NCBI GenBank assembly: GCA_026991215.1
Contig: JALXBY010000035.1
Span: forward strand, 1-8,548
DNA from: Anaerolineales bacterium
Lineage (GTDB): Bacteria; Chloroflexota; Anaerolineae; Anaerolineales; DRMV01
Reading direction: 5' to 3'
DNA: 8,548 nt
The notes beneath the pieces are model-generated. The model saw only the letters and a program-made list of their open reading frames with translations, made no database searches and was not told the origin of the DNA. Within the stretch, counting starts at the first letter, position 1. Every line of letters begins with the position of its first letter. Position numbers and translations under genes: made by a program. Shown here piece by piece: positions 1 through 5,117 of the stretch.

Positions 1-81
1 GGAGGGGGGGAGGATGGGGGGTGACGTACACGAGAAGTTCCAGGCCATCTTTGTGCGACAAACTAAATACGAATTAGCGCT

Positions 82-125
82 TTCGTTCCCATTACCGAAA
101 AAACTTCTTCGGTAATGGGAACGAA
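82..125. promoter_or_regulatory. 18-bp perfect inverted repeat, probable AbiEi operator
   Basis: The left arm TTCGTTCCCATTACCGAA (82-99) and right arm TTCGGTAATGGGAACGAA (108-125) are exact reverse complements, separated by 8 nt. The right arm ends one base before an extended -10 element, so a bound protein would cover the -35 region. AbiEi antitoxins of the AbiE family are known to repress their own operon by binding inverted repeats in the promoter, and this repeat is in the right place for that. It has no T-tract in either direction, so it does not look like a terminator. The operator role is inferred. Confidence 0.7.
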
Positions 126-126
126 T

Positions 127-135
127 TGGTATACT
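127..135 (+). promoter_or_regulatory. Extended -10 promoter for the AbiE operon
   Basis: TGGTATACT fits the extended -10 pattern TGnTATAAT with one mismatch in the hexamer (TATACT, 130-135). No good -35 hexamer is present at 16-18 bp spacing, which is usual for extended -10 promoters. Transcription would begin near 142, giving a leader of about 30 nt before the ATG at 172. Confidence 0.55.
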
Positions 136-171
136 GTACGCAAAGGCAAAAAGTGCAAATCTAACACCGCA

Positions 172-792
172 ATGAAGTTTGAAGAACTGTTGCGCATTGT
201 AGAAAACGAACCCGTATTCGAGACCTCCTACTTGCTCGCAGGGGATGTCAACCCTGAATCCCTTCAGGTGCAACTCCCCCAATGGGTGCGCCGCGGGAAG
301 TTGATTCGTTTACGTCGGGGGTTGTATGCCCTGGCCCCACCCTATCAACGTGTGCAACCCCACCCCTTCGTCGTGGCTAACCGGCTGGTGAAGCCTTCTT
401 ATGTCAGTCTTCAATCGGCTCTGGCCTATTATGGGCTGATTCCAGAAACGGTTTTTGCAGTCACTTCGGTAACTACGGCAAAACCGGGACGTTTCCACAC
501 CCCTTTAGGCACCTATCTCTACCGACGGCTGACCACGAAACGGTTCTTTGGATACACCCGGCACGAAGTCGCCCCTGGCCAGTTTGCCTGGATTGCCACC
601 CCAGAGAAAGCCCTGCTTGATTTGCTCTACCTAACACCGGGTAGCGACGCCGTGGGCTACCTCCAAGAATTGCGGTTGGATTGGCGCGCTTTGGACTTCT
701 CCCGGCTTGAATCCTTGGCCCAACGGATGCAATCCCCCAAACTGCAGCGGGCCGTACGGCGGGCGAAAAGGTTCTGGGAGCGTGCACGGTGA
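172..792 (+). CDS. abiEi: AbiEi-family antitoxin of a type IV toxin-antitoxin system
   Basis: A 206-residue cytoplasmic DNA-binding antitoxin, the first gene of an AbiE pair. Residues 1-52 look like a winged-helix domain ending in a basic wing (WVRRGKLIRLRRGLYAL, about 38-54). This is followed by the family signature YVSLQSALAYYGLIPE (77-92) and ATPEKALLDLLY (142-153), with an Arg-rich C-terminus. In the AbiE family this protein both represses its operon through inverted repeats and counteracts the toxin without forming a stable complex with it. An in-frame ATG at 115 exists, but it lies inside the inverted repeat and upstream of the -10 element. I therefore take the ATG at 172, which begins with the usual helix (MKFEELLRI). 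No clear Shine-Dalgarno sequence precedes it. The stop overlaps the GTG of the toxin gene. Base composition is less GC-rich than in the housekeeping genes downstream. Confidence 0.9.
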   Translation: MKFEELLRIVENEPVFETSYLLAGDVNPESLQVQLPQWVRRGKLIRLRRGLYALAPPYQRVQPHPFVVANRLVKPSYVSLQSALAYYGLIPETVFAVTSVTTAKPGRFHTPLGTYLYRRLTTKRFFGYTRHEVAPGQFAWIATPEKALLDLLYLTPGSDAVGYLQELRLDWRALDFSRLESLAQRMQSPKLQRAVRRAKRFWERAR

Positions 793-1607
793 AGGAATAC
801 CTGGTACAGATCGTCCAGCAGGCTTCAAATCCATTGGAAGCACGTAATCGTGTACGAGAATATTTACAAGCACGGGTTTTGTTATCGCTGCAACGCCAAG
901 GGGCTATGGTACCCTTAGCCTTCCATGGAGGGACCGCCCTTCGATTCCTATTTCGTATCCCTCGATTTTCAGAAGATTTGGATTTTGCGTTGGAACGCCC
1001 TGAAAAGGGAAACTATGACCTTCAACGTTATGTCCAGCATCTGCAGCAGGAACTGACAAGAGAGAACTATATCGTAGATGTACGCCTCAAACTGGATAGA
1101 GTCGTACATATTGCATGGATTCGATTTCGGGGACTGTTGAACGAACTGAGGCTTTCTCCCCATGCGGAAGAAAAGATGGCCATCAAAATCGAAGTGGATA
1201 CGCGTCCCCCAAGTGGTGCGCGTTTGAGAGTTTCTGTCATACGACCCTTTGTTTGGGTATTGCGGTTACAACACCATGACTTGTCCTCCATTCTGGCTGG
1301 GAAAATCCACGCCTTATTACAACGCCCTTACCTCAAGGGACGCGACGTTTACGACCTTTTTTGGCTTCTCAGCGCGCCTCATCCGCCAGAACCGAATTTG
1401 GTTATGCTACGTAATGCATTGCGCCAAACGGGTTGGCCGGGACCGATGCCCGACGCTCATACTTGGCGAGAAATGGTATGGAAACGTTTGCAAAGCGCCT
1501 CCTGGCAGGAAATTCAACGGGATATAGAACCCTTCCTCGAAACGCCTTCTGACATTGCATTGCTAACACCAGAAACCATACACGCTGTCCTGTTTCCTGC
1601 CCTATAA
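789..1607 (+). CDS. abiEii: AbiEii/AbiGii-family nucleotidyltransferase toxin
   Basis: A 272-residue toxin of the DNA polymerase beta-like nucleotidyltransferase fold (DUF1814/AbiEii). Motif I is GGTALR (47-52). Motif II is SEDLDF (61-66), whose two Asp residues bind metal. Motif III is KIEVD (133-137), and motif IV is the block LAGKIHALLQRP through KGRDVYDLFWLL (169-194). All four appear intact, so the protein is probably active. Characterised relatives are GTP-binding or transfer nucleotides to tRNA 3' ends and stop growth; the substrate of this one cannot be read from sequence. The start is GTG, overlapping the antitoxin TGA in the 4-bp sequence GTGA, which implies coupled translation. The length is near the family norm. 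No terminator is seen after it, so its transcript may run toward rpsB. The gene is A/T-richer than rpsB-tsf-pyrH, consistent with acquisition by transfer. Confidence 0.92.
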   Translation: MKEYLVQIVQQASNPLEARNRVREYLQARVLLSLQRQGAMVPLAFHGGTALRFLFRIPRFSEDLDFALERPEKGNYDLQRYVQHLQQELTRENYIVDVRLKLDRVVHIAWIRFRGLLNELRLSPHAEEKMAIKIEVDTRPPSGARLRVSVIRPFVWVLRLQHHDLSSILAGKIHALLQRPYLKGRDVYDLFWLLSAPHPPEPNLVMLRNALRQTGWPGPMPDAHTWREMVWKRLQSASWQEIQRDIEPFLETPSDIALLTPETIHAVLFPAL

Positions 1608-1686
1608 ACCACAAACCCCTCACACCTTCACACCCTGGGGTTGGTACGGAACGGGCCACCAGGTATTTCCACATTCCCGCCCACCC
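1608..1686. other. Spacer after the AbiE operon
   Basis: No gene or convincing terminator is seen. It holds a short imperfect tandem (CACACCTT/CACACCCT, about 1621-1636) and a weak 6-bp inverted repeat AACCCC/GGGGTT (1614-1619 and 1637-1642) with no T-tract. Confidence 0.5.
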
Positions 1687-1714
1687 TGGACACGCCAACC
1701 AACTCCGGTATACT
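1687..1714 (+). promoter_or_regulatory. Probable rpsB promoter
   Basis: A -35 hexamer TGGACA (1687-1692, five of six matches to TTGACA) is followed after 16 bp by -10 TATACT (1709-1714, five of six). The expected start is near 1721, leaving a leader of about 107 nt before rpsB. It is the best sigma-70-type match in the spacer and sits in the expected place for the ribosomal operon promoter. Confidence 0.6.
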
Positions 1715-1749
1715 TAGCCCGGCTTTTTGCCATCCCACACGTTCCCCGA

Positions 1750-1790
1750 CCGGGTGATGCGTGCCGGGTATCGCCCCGGTGGGCACCTGG
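1750..1790 (+). promoter_or_regulatory. Two-tier hairpin in the rpsB leader
   Basis: An outer stem pairs CCGGGTG (1750-1756) with CACCTGG (1784-1790), with one G-U pair. It encloses an inner stem CCGGG (1764-1768) with CCCGG (1775-1779) around a 6-nt loop. In several bacteria S2 represses its own operon through a leader RNA structure; whether this hairpin plays that role is inference from position only. Confidence 0.35.
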
Positions 1791-1815
1791 GACGACGGGA
1801 GCGGAGGCCTAACGC

Positions 1816-1823
1816 AGGAGGAG
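1816..1823 (+). promoter_or_regulatory. rpsB ribosome binding site
   Basis: AGGAGGAG lies 4 nt upstream of the ATG at 1828; it is a strong Shine-Dalgarno match that fixes the start. Confidence 0.85.
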
Positions 1824-1827
1824 ACCC

Positions 1828-2790
1828 ATGCCCAAGCCCATTGTCCCCCTCAAGACCCTGTTGGAATGCGGGGTCCACTTCGGCCACAAGACCAGCCGGT
1901 GGAACCCCAAGATGAAGCCCTACATCTACACGCAGCGGAACGGCGTGCACATCATCGACCTGCAGAAAACCCAAAAAGCCCTTCGGGAAGCCTACGACCT
2001 GATTCGGGACACCGTGGCCCAGGGCGGCATCGTGCTCTTCGTGGGCACCAAGCACCAAGCCCGGGACATCATCGAAGACGCGGCCAAGCGGGTGGGAATG
2101 CCTTACGTCAACTACAAATGGCTGGGCGGCATGCTCACCAACTGGCGCACCATTTACCAGCGGGTCCGCTACCTGGAAGAACTGGAACGCATGGAGCAGG
2201 AGGGCATCCTGGAGCGGCTTTCCAAGAAGGAAGCCATCCGCCTGCGCCGGCAGATGGAGAAACTGCGCCAGCGCCTCTCCGGTATCCGCCACATGACCCG
2301 CCTGCCCGACCTGGTCTTCATCGTGGACGTGTGCCAGGAGGAGACCGCGGTCCGGGAGGCCAACCGGCTCAACATCCCGGTGGTGGCCATGGTGGATACC
2401 AACTGTGACCCCACGAACATCGATTACATCATCCCGGCCAACGACGACGCCATCCGGTCCATCAAACTCATCGTCAACCTGATGGCCGACGCGGTGGAAG
2501 AAGGTCTCCGCCTGCGGGAGAAACTCCTGGCCGAGCAGCAGGCCGAAGCCCAGGCCCAGGAAGCGCCCGTTGAGGAAGAAGCAGAAGAGGTGCCGGTGGA
2601 AGCCTATCTGGGCGAGAGCACCCTGCGCAAGATTCGGGCGCAGTCCGAAGAAACGGCGGAAGCCGAAGCCGCCCAACCCGCCGCGTCCGAGGCCGCAACC
2701 GCCCAGGCCCCGGAGGCCCAGGGTGAACCCACGGGCGAGGCCGTCGAAGACGCCGTTGCCGAAGCCGACGAAGTGGAAGAACGAGCATAA
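1828..2790 (+). CDS. rpsB: 30S ribosomal protein S2 with acidic C-terminal extension
   Basis: S2 binds the small ribosomal subunit between head and body and is needed for S1 binding and translation initiation. Residues 1-230 are a canonical S2: LLECGVHFGHKTSRWNPKMK (11-30), IYTQRNGVHIIDLQKT (33-48), YKWLGGMLTNWRTI (96-109), the coiled-coil hairpin (about 111-152), and PDLVFIVDV (160-168) with IPVVAMVDTNCDP (183-195). The protein is 320 residues against a typical 230-260. The extra part, about 236-320, is an Ala/Glu/Pro-rich, probably disordered acidic tail. It is interrupted by one better-ordered basic stretch (AYLGESTLRKIRAQ, 259-272). The gene has its own promoter and a strong ribosome binding site, and tsf follows after 29 bp in the conserved rpsB-tsf order. 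Confidence 0.98.
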   Translation: MPKPIVPLKTLLECGVHFGHKTSRWNPKMKPYIYTQRNGVHIIDLQKTQKALREAYDLIRDTVAQGGIVLFVGTKHQARDIIEDAAKRVGMPYVNYKWLGGMLTNWRTIYQRVRYLEELERMEQEGILERLSKKEAIRLRRQMEKLRQRLSGIRHMTRLPDLVFIVDVCQEETAVREANRLNIPVVAMVDTNCDPTNIDYIIPANDDAIRSIKLIVNLMADAVEEGLRLREKLLAEQQAEAQAQEAPVEEEAEEVPVEAYLGESTLRKIRAQSEETAEAEAAQPAASEAATAQAPEAQGEPTGEAVEDAVAEADEVEERA

Positions 2791-2819
2791 CCCGGAACCC
2801 TACAGAGGAGGAGTCCCCC

Positions 2820-3422
2820 ATGGCCGTTTCGATTGAAGCCATCAAGGAACTGCGGGCCCGCACGGGCGCGGGCATCATGGACTGCCGCAAGGCCCTGGAA
2901 GAGGCCGGCGGCGACATGGAAAAGGCCATCGAAATCCTGCGGGAAAAGGGTGCGGTCAAGGCCGCGAAGAAGGCCGGTCGCACGGCCCGGGAAGGCATCA
3001 TCGAGGTCTACAGTCACGGCGACGGGCGCATTGCCGTGATGGTCGAGGTCAACTGTGAGACCGACTTCGTGGCCCGCACCGAGGACTTCCGCAACCTGGC
3101 CCACGAAATTGCCCTGCAGATTGCGGCCATGGCGCCCAAGTACATCAGCGAGGACGACGTGCCCCAGGAGGTCATCGAGGCCCAGAAGGCCAAGGCCCGG
3201 CAGCGGGCCCTGGAACAGGGCAAGCCCGAACACGTGGCCGAACGCATCGCGGAAGGGATGCTCAACAAGTTCCTGGACGAAACCGTGCTGCTTCGCCAGA
3301 CCTACATCCGGGACGAAACCCGGACGGTCAAGGACCTCATCACCGAGGCCATCGCCCGGCTGGGCGAGAACATCGTGGTGCGGCGCTTCGTGCGCTGGGA
3401 ACTGGGCGAAACCGAAGAATAA
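2820..3422 (+). CDS. tsf: Translation elongation factor Ts (short form)
   Basis: EF-Ts is the nucleotide exchange factor that releases GDP from EF-Tu. The N-terminal UBA-like domain contains LRARTGAGIMDCRKAL (11-26). The EF-Tu-contacting core has CETDFVAR (79-86), including the conserved Thr-Asp-Phe. At 200 residues it is the short form seen in Thermus, cyanobacteria and some other phyla, lacking much of the C-terminal subdomain and coiled coil of the 283-residue E. coli protein. The conserved end ENIVVRRFVRWELG (183-196) is present, so it is not a truncation. AGGAGGAG (2806-2813) precedes the ATG by 6 nt. It is co-transcribed with rpsB, and a strong terminator begins 3 nt after its stop codon. 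Confidence 0.98.
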   Translation: MAVSIEAIKELRARTGAGIMDCRKALEEAGGDMEKAIEILREKGAVKAAKKAGRTAREGIIEVYSHGDGRIAVMVEVNCETDFVARTEDFRNLAHEIALQIAAMAPKYISEDDVPQEVIEAQKAKARQRALEQGKPEHVAERIAEGMLNKFLDETVLLRQTYIRDETRTVKDLITEAIARLGENIVVRRFVRWELGETEE

Positions 3423-3425
3423 CCC

Positions 3426-3456
3426 AAAAGGCCGCCGTTGGGCGGCCTTTTCTTTT
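3426..3456 (+). terminator. Intrinsic terminator after tsf
   Basis: A perfect 11-bp stem pairs AAAAGGCCGCC (3426-3436) with GGCGGCCTTTT (3441-3451) around the 4-nt loop GTTG, followed by a T-rich run to 3456. It lies directly after the tsf stop. Because no promoter is evident between it and pyrH, it may act as a partial terminator or attenuator. Confidence 0.9.
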
Positions 3457-3495
3457 GCCTGAACCACGCCCTTACCGGGGGACCGGAGGTTCCGC

Positions 3496-4233
3496 ATGGC
3501 GACAAAGCGGCCTGCCCCGCTCAAATTCCGGCGCATTCTCTTGAAACTCAGCGGCGAGGTCCTGGCCCCGCCGGGGGGCCAGGGAATTGACCCCCATCAA
3601 GCCGACGCCATCGCCCGCCGCATCGCCCAGGTCCACGAAATGGGCGTTCAGGTAGCCATCGTCATTGGCGCGGGCAACCTTTGGCGGGGCAACATTGGCA
3701 TCCAGCACGGCATGGACCGGGCCACGGCCGACTACATGGGCATGCTGGCCACGGTGATGAACGCCCTGGCCCTGATGGACGCCATCGAGCGGCTGGACAT
3801 CCCCACCCGCGTGATGAGCGCAATCGAAATGCGGGCCGTGGCCGAGCCGTACATCCGCCGGCGCGCGCTGCGGCACCTGGAGAAGGGCCGGGTGGTCATA
3901 TTCGGCGCGGGCACCGGCAACCCCTACTTCACCACGGATACCGCGGCCGCACTCCGGGCCATGGAAATTGGCGCGGATGTGCTCATCAAAGGGACCAAAG
4001 TCGATGGCATCTACGAAGCCGACCCGCGGCAGGTCCCCAACGCCCGCAAGTTCGACCGCCTTACCTACCTGGAAGCCCTCAACCGCCGGCTGCAAATCAT
4101 GGACGCCACGGCCTTTTCCCTGTGCATGGACAACAACCTGCCCATCCTGGTGCTGAACATCTGGGACCCGGATGCCCTGCCCCGCGCGCTGCGCGGTGAA
4201 CCCGTTGGCACCTTGGTCACCAGCGGGGAGTGA
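3496..4233 (+). CDS. pyrH: UMP kinase
   Basis: A cytoplasmic amino acid kinase-fold enzyme that phosphorylates UMP to UDP with ATP, in pyrimidine nucleotide synthesis; it is hexameric in characterised bacteria. Seen in sequence: LLKLSGE (15-21), GAGNLWRG (58-65), the UMP-site segment MDRATADYMGMLATVMNAL (73-91), the loop FGAGTGNPYFTTDTAA (136-151), and KGTKVDGIYEADP (165-177). The length of 245 residues is standard for bacterial PyrH. GGAGG (3485-3489) lies 6 nt before the ATG. It follows tsf in the usual order but sits behind a strong terminator, and frr does not follow it. Confidence 0.98.
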   Translation: MATKRPAPLKFRRILLKLSGEVLAPPGGQGIDPHQADAIARRIAQVHEMGVQVAIVIGAGNLWRGNIGIQHGMDRATADYMGMLATVMNALALMDAIERLDIPTRVMSAIEMRAVAEPYIRRRALRHLEKGRVVIFGAGTGNPYFTTDTAAALRAMEIGADVLIKGTKVDGIYEADPRQVPNARKFDRLTYLEALNRRLQIMDATAFSLCMDNNLPILVLNIWDPDALPRALRGEPVGTLVTSGE

Positions 4234-4254
4234 GCGGAGAGGCTCTGGAAAGCG

Positions 4255-4286
4255 AAAGCCCCCGCCTTGCCGGGCGGGGGCTTTTT
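4255..4286. terminator. Intrinsic terminator after pyrH, possibly bidirectional
   Basis: A 12-bp stem pairs AAAGCCCCCGCC (4255-4266) with GGCGGGGGCTTT (4273-4284) around a 6-nt loop, followed by TTTTT on the + strand. On the - strand the hairpin is followed only by CTTTCGCTTT, a poorer tract. It may also end the converging higBA transcript, whose last stop codon is at 4309. Confidence 0.88.
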
Positions 4287-4308
4287 GCGCGCGGTGAGGA
4301 GAGAAACT

Positions 4309-4617
4309 TCAACGTGCGGCAACCCATTCCTCGTAGGTGGGAATCGTTTCCAGGGCAAGGCGCTGCCGTGCCCGATACAGGTCAACCCGGCGCTGAAGGT
4401 TCAGCCAGACGTCGGGGGTGGTGCCGAAGAATCGGGCCAGGCGCAGGGCGGTATCGGGCGTGATGGCCCGCTTCCCGCGCACGATTTCGTTGACCCGTTG
4501 ATAGGGAATTCCGAGGGCCCGGGCCAGTGCACGCTGGCTGATGCCCAACGGTTTGAGGAATTCCTCCAACAGGATTTCGCCGGGAGGGATTGGGGGACGC
4601 TCCGTAGGCAAACGCAT
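4309..4617 (-). CDS. higA: HigA-family antitoxin (XRE-type helix-turn-helix)
   Basis: A 102-residue antitoxin of the HigA/VapI family that neutralises HigB and represses the operon. PPIPPGEILLEEFLKPLGIS (8-27) is the classic family opening. The helix-turn-helix follows (SQRALARALGIPYQRVNEIVRGKRAI, about 27-52), then TPDTALRLARFFGTTPDVWLNLQ (53-75). The ATG at 4617 is chosen over one 66 nt upstream because GGGAGGAAGG (4621-4630 on the - strand) sits at ideal spacing and the conserved sequence begins here. It lies 14 bp downstream of the toxin stop, in the toxin-first order typical of higBA. It converges with pyrH across the 4255-4286 hairpin. Codon choice is GC-rich, like the host genes. Confidence 0.94.
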   Translation of the reverse strand: MRLPTERPPIPPGEILLEEFLKPLGISQRALARALGIPYQRVNEIVRGKRAITPDTALRLARFFGTTPDVWLNLQRRVDLYRARQRLALETIPTYEEWVAAR

Positions 4618-4631
4618 AAGCCTTCCTCCCT

Positions 4632-4925
4632 TCAGCGATGGTAATCGACAATTTCGACGTCGGCAGGCCCCTGGGGTGTCCACCGAAAACAGATACGATA
4701 GCGTTCGTTGATACGGATGCTATATTGACCTTCCCTGTCACCGTGTAGTTTTTCCAAACGGTTACCGGGAGGAATGCGCAAATCTTCCAGGGTCTCAGCA
4801 GCGTCCATCCAGGCAAACTTACGTTGGGCAACACGCCACAACGCCTTTGACAACGTTCTGCGGGCTTGAGGCGTGTTCCGTCCGTTGAAGATATCTTCGG
4901 TACCCTGATCGGCGAAATTGACAAT
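4632..4925 (-). CDS. higB: HigB-family toxin (RelE/ParE superfamily mRNA interferase), non-canonical start
   Basis: A ribosome-dependent mRNA endonuclease family protein of about 97 residues. The conserved body is clear: IVNFADQGTEDIFNG (1-15), LWRVAQRKFAWMDAA (29-43), LRIPPGNRLEKLHGDREGQ (49-67), and the C-terminal catalytic block YSIRINERYRICFRW (68-82) with DVEIVDYH (89-96). The unusual point is the start. The frame is closed upstream by a TGA at 4944-4946, and between it and the conserved N-terminus there is no ATG, GTG or TTG. The best candidate is ATT at 4923-4925, with AAGG 7 nt upstream; ATA at 4926-4928 is the alternative. The first conventional start is TTG at 4851-4853, which would delete 24 conserved residues. 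The end is followed 14 bp later by higA. Confidence 0.85.
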   Translation of the reverse strand: MVNFADQGTEDIFNGRNTPQARRTLSKALWRVAQRKFAWMDAAETLEDLRIPPGNRLEKLHGDREGQYSIRINERYRICFRWTPQGPADVEIVDYHR

Positions 4926-4940
4926 TATGATACCTTTTCG

Positions 4941-4961
4941 TGTTCATGCTATACGTGAACA
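4941..4961. promoter_or_regulatory. Inverted repeat overlapping the higBA promoter, probable HigA operator
   Basis: TGTTCATG (4941-4948) pairs with CGTGAACA (4954-4961), with one G-T mismatch around CTATA. It covers the candidate -10 of the leftward higBA promoter. HigA proteins autoregulate through short palindromes at this position, so this is a natural operator candidate; the role is inferred. Confidence 0.5.
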
Positions 4962-4974
4962 TGTGAGAAGTCAA
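4946..4974 (-). promoter_or_regulatory. Probable higBA promoter
   Basis: On the - strand, TTGACT (4969-4974) is followed after 17 bp by TAGCAT (4946-4951). Transcription would start near 4939, only about 14 nt before the presumed ATT start of higB, so the leader is very short. The -35 match is good and the -10 match moderate (four of six). Confidence 0.45.
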
Positions 4975-4986
4975 CGTCAAACTGGA

Positions 4987-4995
4987 TGGTATACT
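4987..4995 (+). promoter_or_regulatory. Extended -10 promoter for the aminotransferase gene
   Basis: TGGTATACT is identical to the extended -10 in front of the AbiE operon. No strong -35 is present. It would start transcription near 5002, giving a leader of about 115 nt that contains the hairpins at 5010-5056. It is divergent from the higBA promoter. Confidence 0.5.
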
Positions 4996-5009
4996 TCCCC
5001 CACCGAATG

Positions 5010-5056
5010 GGCGGCGGACCGACCTGCCCCACAGGTTCGATACCTGGTCCACCGCC
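5010..5056 (+). promoter_or_regulatory. Structured leader with alternative hairpins
   Basis: GGCGGCGGACC (5010-5020) pairs with GGTCCACCGCC (5046-5056), with one C-A mismatch. Inside are ACCTG (5022-5026), CAGGT (5032-5036) and ACCTG (5042-5046). The middle segment can pair with either neighbour, so two mutually exclusive hairpins are possible. There is no T-tract after it. A regulatory role is inferred only from geometry. Confidence 0.4.
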
Positions 5057-5078
5057 TCCTTGTTTCCATTGCGGGCCG

Positions 5079-5092
5079 CGCACTGCGCACTG
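5079..5092 (+). repeat. Two tandem heptamers CGCACTG
   Basis: CGCACTG occurs twice in direct succession, followed by the degenerate CCGACCG, shortly before the ribosome binding site of the aminotransferase. It resembles the NCCACTG units in front of the CAP-LysM and hydrolase genes and may be a decayed member of the same repeat family. Confidence 0.4.
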
Positions 5093-5117
5093 CCGACCGC
5101 CGTAAGGAGCCAGACCC

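Noticed and set aside
1..81. Tail of an upstream gene at the left edge
   Set aside because: The stretch is too short and purine-rich to show a protein signature. A stop codon at 22-24 in one frame is not evidence enough.
115..171. Upstream ATG giving a 225-residue antitoxin
   Set aside because: The ATG lies within the inverted repeat and upstream of the probable -10 element. The first 19 codons resemble no family N-terminus.
1614..1642. Possible terminator after the AbiEii gene
   Set aside because: The stem is only 6 bp with a 17-nt loop and no T-tract.
1714..2676. 320-codon open frame on the - strand antisense to rpsB
   Set aside because: It mirrors the S2 codons and has no recognisable protein features; rpsB is certain on the other strand.
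5010..5060. tRNA-like segment with a T-arm-like GGTTCGATA
   Set aside because: No matching 5' acceptor strand, D-arm or anticodon arm is found at the required distance and there is no CCA end, so it is a hairpin-forming leader and not a tRNA gene.
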